Origin: CAZYAK01 sp964645935
Lineage (GTDB): Bacteria; Patescibacteriota; Gracilibacteria; Peribacterales; Peribacteraceae
NCBI GenBank assembly: GCA_964645935.1
Contig: CAZYAK010000048.1
Coordinates: forward strand, 1-11,561
Reading direction: 5' to 3'
Length of the DNA stretch: 11,561 bases
The notes beneath the pieces were generated by a model. That model saw nothing but the letters and a program-made list of their open reading frames with translations, did no database searches and had not been told where the DNA came from. Numbering within the stretch: position 1 is the stretch's first letter; each line of letters starts with the position of its first letter. Of this stretch, positions 6,686-11,561 are shown piece by piece. The translations under genes and the position numbers were made by a program.

Positions 6686-6720
6686 AGCAGTCCCGACTGC
6701 TGACGGGAGTTCGTCGTCAG
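6686..6720 (+). terminator. Overlapping hairpins after znuB, possible terminator
   Basis: AGCAGT-CCCG-ACTGCT (6686-6701) forms a perfect 6-bp tetraloop hairpin just after the znuB stop. CTGACG (6700-6705) and CGTCAG (6715-6720) form a second one that shares two bases with the first, and CCCG/CGGG (6692-6695, 6704-6707) offers a third pairing. No T-tract follows, so termination is uncertain. The element marks the boundary between the zinc and phosphate gene sets. Confidence 0.35.
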
Positions 6721-6773
6721 TCTCGGATTCCACACCGTGCGAACACCATGACATCGACCGCAGCATGACGGAG

Positions 6774-6786
6774 AATGACGGTCATT
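6774..6786 (+). promoter_or_regulatory. 13-bp palindrome before pstS
   Basis: AATGACGGTCATT is a perfect palindrome around its central base, lying 18 nt before the chosen pstS start. Further ATGAC copies occur at 6748 and 6765. It could be an operator for phosphate genes, but the spacing (17 and 10 bp) does not match the 11-bp periodicity of a PhoB box. No clear -10/-35 pair is visible in 6680-6800. Confidence 0.3.
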
Positions 6787-6804
6787 CCTTCCATCTCCCT
6801 CTTC

Positions 6805-7746
6805 ATGCGCCGCCCGGCCTCCCTCCTCGCTCTCACGCTGCTCCTCGGCGCCTGCACCGCGACCGTCACGCCCGACGCACCCGACGCGCCGGTGTCAGAC
6901 AGCGCGTCTGCGACCGATGGGACCCTTGTCATCCAAGGCTCCGACACCGAGGTACAGCTCGTTTCCTCGCTGGCAGAGGCATTCGGAGCGATGGTCCCGG
7001 ACGCCGACCTCTCGGTGACCGGCGGGGGCAGTGCCACGGGTATCGCGGCGCTCATCAATGGCACCACGGACATCGCCAACTCCTCGCGCGCCATGGACGA
7101 AAAGGAACGCGAGCTCGCGTCGATCAACAACGTGGACGTGCGCGAGGTGGTCCTGGCGCGCGACGGGCTCACGCTCGTCACGCACCCGTCCAACCCCGTC
7201 GGGGCGCTCTCGGTGGAGCAGATCGGTCGCATCTACCGCGGCGAGATCACCAACTGGGCCGACATCGGCGGGCCCGACGCGCCCATCGTGCTGTACGGCC
7301 GCCAGAGCACCTCGGGCACCTTCGGCTACTTCCGCGACACCGTGCTCCAGGCCGACTACGCGGCGGAGATGCGCCAGATGGAAGGAAACCAAGCCATCGT
7401 GGACGCCGTGGCGGCAGACGAGCAGGGCATCGGATACGTGGGCGTGGGGTACCTGCGCGGCGACGGCATCCTAGACCGCATCAAGGCCCTGCCGCTCTCC
7501 CGCGAGGACGGCGGCGAGGCGTTCTCGTCGCTGGACCGCGACGCGGTGCTGAACGGCAGCTATCCGCTGGCCCGACCCATCTACCAGTACGTCAACGGCG
7601 TGCCCGCGGCGGGATCGCTCGTACAGCAATTCCTCGCGTACGAGCTGTCGGAGGGCGGTCAGGCCACCGTGGAGCAGAGCGGCTTCTACCCGGTGACGGA
7701 GGCGGACGCCACCGCCAACGCCGCGCTGCTCGGCGCCGTCCGCTGA
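6805..7746 (+). CDS. pstS: Phosphate ABC transporter, substrate-binding lipoprotein
   Basis: 313 residues from ATG 6805. The signal peptide MRRPASLLALTLLLGAC ends in a lipobox (L-G-A-C17), so the mature protein is a lipoprotein. The PstS-type PBP fold is shown by IQGSDTEVQLVSSLAEAF, TGGGSATGIAALINGTTDIANSSR (serine/threonine phosphate-binding loops), YRGEITNW, and the RQSTSGTFGYFRD loop that closes on phosphate. An in-frame ATG at 6775 would add ten residues (MTVIPSISLF) before the RR of the signal peptide. I prefer 6805 because it gives a normal n-region and follows a CCCTCTTC pyrimidine tract like other starts here. The stop is 1 nt before pstC. It captures inorganic phosphate outside the membrane. 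Confidence 0.86.
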   Translation: MRRPASLLALTLLLGACTATVTPDAPDAPVSDSASATDGTLVIQGSDTEVQLVSSLAEAFGAMVPDADLSVTGGGSATGIAALINGTTDIANSSRAMDEKERELASINNVDVREVVLARDGLTLVTHPSNPVGALSVEQIGRIYRGEITNWADIGGPDAPIVLYGRQSTSGTFGYFRDTVLQADYAAEMRQMEGNQAIVDAVAADEQGIGYVGVGYLRGDGILDRIKALPLSREDGGEAFSSLDRDAVLNGSYPLARPIYQYVNGVPAAGSLVQQFLAYELSEGGQATVEQSGFYPVTEADATANAALLGAVR

Positions 7747-7747
7747 C

Positions 7748-8656
7748 ATGCGCCACGCACCGCGTCCTTTCCCGGGTCCACTCGGGTCCGCCTTCGCGGA
7801 CCGCGTGGCAGCGCTCCTCCTGCGAACCATCGCCGCGCTCTCTGTGGCGCTGCTGGCGGGAATCTTCCTCTTCCTGGCCGGGAACGCGTTCGGGCTCATC
7901 GGCAAGGTACCGTTGCAGGAATTCTTCCTGGGTTCCCGGTGGAACCCGGGAGCCTACGGCGAGGCGCGATGGGGCATCCTTCCGCTCCTCACAGGCACGT
8001 TTTTCGTGAGTGCAGGCGCGATGGCGTTTGCGGTGCCCTTCGGGCTGGCGTTAGCCATATACCTCTCCGAGGTCGCACCGCCCCGCCGTCGGGAGTTGCT
8101 CAAACCCGCGGTAGAGATGATCGCAGGGATCCCCTCGGTGGTGCTGGGCTTGCTTGGGCTTCTGTATCTCGCGCCGCTCGTAGCCAAGGTCTTCCACCTT
8201 AGTAACGGGCTTAGTGCGCTCACGGCGTCACTGTTGGTGGGACTGTCCGCTGTACCCACCATCGCGAGCTTGGCAGAGGACGCGCTCACGGCAGTACCCG
8301 TGAACCTGCGCCATGCCAGCCTGGCACTGGGTTCCACGCAATGGACCGCCATTTGGAAGACTGTCCTGCCCGCTGCGCGCACGGGCGTGGTAGCCGCGGT
8401 GATGCTGGGGCTCGGACGTGCCATCGGCGAGACCATCGTGGTGCTGATGGTGGCCGGCAACAGCCTGGCGTTCCCGCATTCGCTGCTCGATCCCGTCCGC
8501 CCCATGACCGCCACCATCGCCATCGAGATCCGTGAGGTGGTGGTGGGCGACGCCCACTGGCACGCGCTCTTCGCGGTGGGTTTTGTCCTCTTCGTGCTCA
8601 CGTTCCTCCTCAATTCCCTCAGCGATGCCCTCGTCGCACGCCATCACCGGCACTGA
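7748..8656 (+). CDS. pstC: Phosphate ABC transporter permease PstC
   Basis: 302 residues with six expected membrane segments: one near 24-50, then a block of five from about 75 to 295. WGILPLLTGTFFVSAGAMAFAVPFGLALAIYLSE is the classic PstC start of the permease domain. The EAA loop that contacts PstB is at ALGSTQWTAIWKTVLPAARTG, followed by LGRAIGETIVVLMVAGN. ATG 7748 follows the pstS stop by a single base and overlaps nothing. The C-terminus (ARHHRH) overlaps the start of pstA. It forms half of the phosphate channel with PstA. Assignment to PstC rather than PstA rests on the longer extracytoplasmic N-terminal loop and on gene order. Confidence 0.88.
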   Translation: MRHAPRPFPGPLGSAFADRVAALLLRTIAALSVALLAGIFLFLAGNAFGLIGKVPLQEFFLGSRWNPGAYGEARWGILPLLTGTFFVSAGAMAFAVPFGLALAIYLSEVAPPRRRELLKPAVEMIAGIPSVVLGLLGLLYLAPLVAKVFHLSNGLSALTASLLVGLSAVPTIASLAEDALTAVPVNLRHASLALGSTQWTAIWKTVLPAARTGVVAAVMLGLGRAIGETIVVLMVAGNSLAFPHSLLDPVRPMTATIAIEIREVVVGDAHWHALFAVGFVLFVLTFLLNSLSDALVARHHRH

Positions 8657-9515
8657 CGCCACGCGGCGCGCGGCGCGCGCGCAACGCGTGTGGTTTGCGC
8701 TGTTCCGTCTCAGCGCCGTGCTCTCCGTGGCCGTACTCGCGGGCACGGTGCTGCTGCTCCTCGAAGCCGGCTCGGGCGCTCTCAGCTGGCAGTTCCTCAC
8801 CGCCGCATGGCAGCAGCGGGACATTACGCAGGGCGGCATCGCGCCGGCCATCGCAGGGTCGCTGCTGCTGGGAGTTGGGGTGGCGATCCTCAGCTTCCCG
8901 CTGGGAGTCGGCACTGCCGTCTTCCTCACGGAGTACGCGCGGGGATCGCGCGCGCGGCGTGTGGTGGAGGTGGCCATCCGCAACCTCGCGGGCGTGCCGT
9001 CGGTGGTGTACGGGCTGTTCGGACTAGCGCTGTTCGTGCACGGGCTGCATTTGGGAATGTCGCTGCTGTCGGCCGTGTGCACACTCTCGGCGATGACGCT
9101 GCCATGGATTATCAGTGCGTCGGCAGAGGCGCTCTCCACCGTCCCACAGGCTTTCCGGCAGGGCAGCATGGCTCTTGGGGCCACCCGCTGGCAGACCACA
9201 TGGCGCGTGGTGCTGCCTTCCGCACTCCCCGGCTGCATCACGGGCGGGATCATCGGCGTGGCACGCGCCATGGGCGAGACGGCGCCTATCATCCTGGTGG
9301 GCGCAACGTTCTACCTATCGCGCCTGCCGTCATCACCGTTGGATCGGTTCATGGCGCTGCCCTACCACACGTTCATCCTCGCCACACAACACTCCAGCCC
9401 CTCCGCCCCCGCGTATGCTGCCGCCACCGCGCTCACGCTCATCGGCCTCACGTTCGCACTGAGCTTCGGTGCCATCCTCTTCCGCTCATCTGTCCGGCGC
9501 CGCCGCGACTGGTGA
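8625..9515 (+). CDS. pstA: Phosphate ABC transporter permease PstA
   Basis: 296 residues from ATG 8625, which overlaps the end of pstC by 32 nt in another frame; the frame stays open further upstream, but residues before this ATG look like antisense-free shadow of pstC rather than a permease. The N-terminus is polar (MPSSHAITGTDATRRAARAQ), then comes membrane segment one (about 25-47). The permease domain starts with GGIAPAIAGSLLLGVGVAILSFPLGVGTAVFLTEYA. The EAA loop is ALGATRWQTTWRVVLPSALPG, followed by VARAMGETAPIILVGA, a strong PstA signature. It pairs with PstC to form the phosphate channel. The overlap implies translational coupling and a 1:1 ratio. Confidence 0.87.
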   Translation: MPSSHAITGTDATRRAARAQRVWFALFRLSAVLSVAVLAGTVLLLLEAGSGALSWQFLTAAWQQRDITQGGIAPAIAGSLLLGVGVAILSFPLGVGTAVFLTEYARGSRARRVVEVAIRNLAGVPSVVYGLFGLALFVHGLHLGMSLLSAVCTLSAMTLPWIISASAEALSTVPQAFRQGSMALGATRWQTTWRVVLPSALPGCITGGIIGVARAMGETAPIILVGATFYLSRLPSSPLDRFMALPYHTFILATQHSSPSAPAYAAATALTLIGLTFALSFGAILFRSSVRRRRDW

Positions 9516-9526
9516 CTCCCTCCCCC

Positions 9527-10345
9527 ATGGAACACATCGCCCTCCGCACCCACGACCTCAGCGTCGCGTACGCCGGCCACCCCGCCGTCCGGGGAGTGAG
9601 TCTGCACATCCCACGCCACCGCATCACGGCCTTGATCGGCCCGTCTGGTAGCGGGAAATCGACGTTCCTCCGGGCGCTCAACCGCATGCACGACGCCACC
9701 GCGACGGCTGCCGTCACGGGATCAGCGCTCTTGGAAGGTGGGAACCTCCTAGACCCACGCACCGACGTCATCGCCCTTCGCCAGCGCGTGGGCATGGTGT
9801 TCCAGCACCCCACGCCCTTCCCCACGTCCATCTACCGGAACATCTCGTACGGGCTGGAGATCCAGGGCCAACGCGCGCCGCGCAGGTGGGCGGGGTTGCT
9901 GCGACGCGCCATCGACCCCGCGGTCGTCGCCGCGAGCGAAGATCCGGTGGATCTCGCCGTGGTGCGGAGCCTCACGGAAGCCGCACTCTGGGACGAGGTG
10001 AAGGACCGCCTGCACGCACCGGCGCTGCGCCTCTCCGGCGGGCAGCAGCAGCGTCTCTGCATCGCGCGCGCCATCGCGGTGCGACCGGAGGTACTGCTCC
10101 TGGATGAGCCCTGCTCCTCGCTAGATCCCCTCTCCACTCGCGCCATCGAGGAGCTGCTGGTCCGTCTCAAGGAGCACTACACCATCGTCATTGTCACCCA
10201 CAACCTCCCTCAGGCTCGGCGCATTGCGGATCACGTGGCGTTCTTTCACAGCGGCGCACTGGTGGAGCAGGGCACGGCAGACCACGTTTTTGGGCCGGTG
10301 GCCCATGCGCTGACGCGGGAATACGTCGCAGGGGGATTCGGGTAA
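9527..10345 (+). CDS. pstB: Phosphate ABC transporter ATPase PstB
   Basis: 272 residues. Walker A GPSGSGKST (38-46), Q-loop MVFQHPTPFPTSIYRNISYG (90-109, the characteristic PstB wording), signature LSGGQQQRL (169-177), Walker B VLLLDEPCSSLD (189-200), H-loop VTHN (223-226). The helical segment before EAALWDEVKDRL (151-162) holds an insertion relative to typical PstB, roughly residues 115-145 (QRAPRRWAGLLRRAIDPAVV..., continuing to ASEDPVD). ATG 9527 lies 11 nt after the pstA stop, behind a CCCTCCCCC tract. It hydrolyses ATP to drive PstCA. No phoU follows, although it often does in other bacteria. Confidence 0.92.
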   Translation: MEHIALRTHDLSVAYAGHPAVRGVSLHIPRHRITALIGPSGSGKSTFLRALNRMHDATATAAVTGSALLEGGNLLDPRTDVIALRQRVGMVFQHPTPFPTSIYRNISYGLEIQGQRAPRRWAGLLRRAIDPAVVAASEDPVDLAVVRSLTEAALWDEVKDRLHAPALRLSGGQQQRLCIARAIAVRPEVLLLDEPCSSLDPLSTRAIEELLVRLKEHYTIVIVTHNLPQARRIADHVAFFHSGALVEQGTADHVFGPVAHALTREYVAGGFG

Positions 10346-10354
10346 AACTGTATC

Positions 10355-10382
10355 TGTACAATATTTTTATATAAAGTACACT
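10355..10382 (+). promoter_or_regulatory. AT-rich promoter and palindrome before the phosphatase gene
   Basis: An AT-rich island in GC-rich DNA. -10 TACACT (10377-10382) ends 6 nt before ATG 10389, giving a leaderless transcript; TGTACA (10355-10360), with a 16-nt spacer, could serve as -35. TGTAC (10355-10359) and GTACA (10376-10380) form an interrupted palindrome with some inner symmetry (TAT/ATA), which could be an operator. TATAAA at 10370-10375 is an alternative -10. Confidence 0.5.
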
Positions 10383-10388
10383 TCCCGC

Positions 10389-11099
10389 ATGATCGAGGCC
10401 TCCACGCTCGACGTGCACTTCATTCGCCACGGCGAGAAGCTCGCCGAAGCGCTCACGCCCCGCGGTGTGGAGCAGGCAGTCGCGTACGCGCAAGCGATGT
10501 CCGAAGGACGCATCCTCGGCGTGCGCTCCAGCACTGCCGAGCGCGTGCGGGAGACCATGACGTGGATCGCATGTTCGCGCGCGGACGCGGAGCACCTGCC
10601 CATCGAGCCGCGCGAGGAGCTGGCCATCCCACCCATGTCACAGGAAGCCCTGCGGAGGTTCCGCGCCCTGGAAGCCACCGGTGATCCCGATGCGGCGGCA
10701 GAGTGGTTCCTCTCCTTCGGCGACCGCGGACCGGATGCGAAGAGCGCCTCCCCAGCCGAGGCCGCTCGGCGGATCGGGTCGGTGCTGTGGGCGGAGTGGC
10801 TGGCGTTCGACGGAGAACGGCCCGGTCCAGCGCACATCCTCAACGGCACGCACCAGACGCTGGTGGAATCGCTCCTGCAGCGCATCATGGTCCGGCGGAC
10901 GTCGCAGGGTCCGGTGACGGGATTCACGTCCCTCCGGGAGATCGGCGGAGCCCTGCGGTTCGCGGAAGGCGCCGTGTTCCGGATCGCCGGGGACACCTCG
11001 AAAAAGACCCTGAAGCTCCTCTTCCGCGGGGAGCAGCACGAGGTGGATTTGGCGCGGCTGGAAGCGCTTCTTTCCGCAGAAAGACAGGCCATATCTTAA
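10389..11099 (+). CDS. Histidine phosphatase superfamily protein
   Basis: 236 residues. The RHG catalytic motif is VHFIRHGEK (9-17), where H14 would be the phosphorylated nucleophile and R13 binds phosphate. S47-S48-R52 (SSTAERVRET) matches the second conserved arginine region, and H155 in LNGTHQTLVESLL is the expected second histidine. There is no signal peptide, so it is cytoplasmic. The substrate is unknown: the family covers phosphoglycerate mutases, sugar phosphatases, SixA-like protein phosphatases and others, and the sequence between 75 and 145 matches no subgroup I recognise. ATG 10389 is fixed by a -10 element 6 nt upstream. It follows pstB by 43 nt but has its own promoter, so a direct role in phosphate supply is only suggested by position. 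Confidence 0.82.
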   Translation: MIEASTLDVHFIRHGEKLAEALTPRGVEQAVAYAQAMSEGRILGVRSSTAERVRETMTWIACSRADAEHLPIEPREELAIPPMSQEALRRFRALEATGDPDAAAEWFLSFGDRGPDAKSASPAEAARRIGSVLWAEWLAFDGERPGPAHILNGTHQTLVESLLQRIMVRRTSQGPVTGFTSLREIGGALRFAEGAVFRIAGDTSKKTLKLLFRGEQHEVDLARLEALLSAERQAIS

Positions 11100-11118
11100 T
11101 GCCTCCCGAAGAGGTATT
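11098..11118 (+). terminator. Possible intrinsic terminator after the phosphatase gene
   Basis: AATGCCTC (11098-11105) pairs with GAGGTATT (11111-11118, one G-U pair) around a CCGAA loop, overlapping the TAA stop. The descending arm ends in TATTT, followed by GCTATATTTCAATTTTT, so the T-tract is only fair. The T-rich part also serves as the -35 region of the next promoter. Confidence 0.4.
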
Positions 11119-11146
11119 TGCTATATTTCAATTTTTATTGTATCAT
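11118..11146 (+). promoter_or_regulatory. Strong sigma70-type promoter
   Basis: -35 TTGCTA (11118-11123), exactly 17 nt, -10 TATCAT (11141-11146), with AT-rich flanks in an otherwise GC-rich region. Transcription should start near 11153, about 24 nt before ATG 11177, so this transcript has a short leader unlike the others here. CAAT-TTTT-ATTG (11129-11140) is a small inverted repeat in the spacer. Confidence 0.6.
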
Positions 11147-11176
11147 AATAAGCAACATCCACTTCCCCACACTCCC

Positions 11177-11317
11177 ATGGCGAAGAAGCGCCCCCTCGTT
11201 CAGAACCGCACGCTCACCCGCGTGGAGAGCCTGCTCGGCGTCTTCATGGCGCTGCTCCTCCCGGCGCTTTCCGCCGGTGCGGCCCTGCCGCAGCTAACGG
11301 CCATGGCGATCAAGTGA
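11177..11317 (+). CDS. Small hydrophobic protein, 46 residues, unknown
   Basis: MAKKRPLVQNRTLTR is a basic N-terminus, followed by a hydrophobic stretch at about residues 18-42 (SLLGVFMALLLPALSAGAAL) and a short end, AMAIK. It could be a single-span small membrane protein, a leader peptide, or a signal-peptide-like remnant. A good promoter lies upstream, and the start follows a CACACTCCC tract like other starts in the window. No family is recognised. The DNA that follows looks like structured RNA rather than coding sequence, so the ORF might also be a leader of a regulatory element. Confidence 0.45.
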   Translation: MAKKRPLVQNRTLTRVESLLGVFMALLLPALSAGAALPQLTAMAIK

Positions 11318-11331
11318 GGCAGTAATCCCCA

Positions 11332-11561
11332 CGTACCGTTCGGTCCCGAGGGCGACCTCTGGGTCCGTTTCGGTGTGCGACGGCGGTTCGGTATCCCCGC
11401 GGATCGGCGCCCGGAAAGCCCCTGATCAGACACGCGGTCCTGTTCGGCCGCCCTTGAACGTGCGTGCCATGCAGACCGTGGGTAACACTGTGTGCGACGT
11501 GCATGCCCTCGCGGTCCGTCACGACGCCAATCCCACCTCCCCCCGTGAAGACGGGCGAGGC
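11332..11561 (+). ncRNA. Candidate structured RNA, unidentified, runs off window
   Basis: A chain of hairpins fills this stretch. The first (11332-11377) has 17 pairs in register: CGTACCG/CGGTGTG (with two G-U), then CGG/CCG, CCC/GGG and GAGG/CCTC, closed by a GCGA (GNRA) tetraloop; the GNRA loop points to the + strand. Others are CACGC/GCGTG with inner GTTC/GAAC (11431-11466), CATGCA/TGCATG with inner CGT/ACG and CAC/GTG (11468-11505), CGT-CACG-ACG (11517-11526) and CCTC..CCCGT-GAAG-ACGGG.GAGG (11536-11560). I do not see hallmark motifs of tmRNA, RNase P RNA, SRP RNA, 6S RNA or common riboswitches. High GC makes chance hairpins likely. A frame open from upstream of 11316 to the end of the window has no recognisable protein content. 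Confidence 0.35.

Noticed and set aside
6748..6786. PhoB box before pstS
   Set aside because: ATGAC copies are spaced 17 and 10 bp apart, not the 11-bp repeat of PHO boxes, and no PhoB gene is in view.
6775..6804. Upstream ATG 6775 as pstS start, with GGAG just before it
   Set aside because: The GGAG is only one base from the ATG, too close to act as a Shine-Dalgarno site, and the longer N-terminus makes a poor signal peptide. It remains an alternative.
11318..11561. tmRNA, RNase P RNA, SRP RNA, 6S RNA or TPP riboswitch
   Set aside because: Hallmark motifs (GAGGAAAGTCC, a GGAAGGAAGCAGCC-like loop, CTGAGA with ACCTGATC, a tRNA-like end with tag ORF) were not found on either strand. Chance matches such as CCCTGATCAG are not enough.
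11469..11561. Start of a new gene at ATG 11469 (MQTVGNTVCDVHAL...)
   Set aside because: The frame is open to the window end, but also far upstream without protein-like content, and it overlaps strong hairpins. It cannot be decided without downstream sequence.
1..11561. CRISPR arrays, tRNA or rRNA genes, insertion sequences
   Set aside because: No regularly spaced repeats, cloverleaf sequences, conserved rRNA stretches or transposase motifs were seen.

Overview
The window is GC-rich, densely coded bacterial DNA. All genes I accept lie on the + strand and use the standard code, with TGA read as stop. Solute-binding proteins are lipoproteins, the first gene is an S-layer-homology (SLH) protein, and no accepted gene has a recognisable Shine-Dalgarno sequence. 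With the repeat-like intergenic motif at 5807-5854, this suggests an uncultured lineage, perhaps a Candidate Phyla Radiation / Peregrinibacteria-like bacterium assembled from a metagenome. That placement is an inference. The 100 Ns at 3802-3901 are a scaffold gap.

Layout. (1) 1-1320: 3' part of an exported SLH protein. (2) 1352-2326: a C-terminally membrane-anchored protein resembling the RMD1/DUF155 family. (3) 2490-6679: a zinc-uptake cluster in the order zur, znuA, [gap] znuC, a YibE/F-family membrane protein, znuB. A 36-bp palindrome made of two GCAA-N5-TTGC sites overlaps the -35 element and spacer of the promoter before zur and is the probable Zur operator. (4) 6805-10345: a phosphate ABC transporter, pstS-pstC-pstA-pstB, without phoU or a PhoB/PhoR pair in view. 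(5) 10389-11099: a histidine-phosphatase-superfamily protein with its own AT-rich promoter. (6) 11118-11561: a good promoter, a 46-residue hydrophobic small ORF, and a run of strong potential hairpins, one with a GNRA tetraloop, that may be an unrecognised structured RNA.

How it works together. When zinc is low, Zur should release its operator. The lipoprotein ZnuA then captures zinc and passes it to the ZnuB permease powered by ZnuC. The YibE/F protein sits inside this operon and ends in a His-rich tail. ZnuC has a CxxCxxC stretch near its N-terminus and a natural six-histidine C-terminus. This makes the YibE/F protein a candidate accessory zinc-handling component, a role I do not know to be described. 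The Pst system imports phosphate in the same way.

Three well-defined starts (1352, 2490, 10389) have a TANNNT -10 hexamer ending only 6-7 nt before the ATG. Their mRNAs would be leaderless, and other starts follow pyrimidine-rich tracts. This start-site signature, the Zur operator, the YibE/F insertion and the 3' RNA-like region are the main points of interest.
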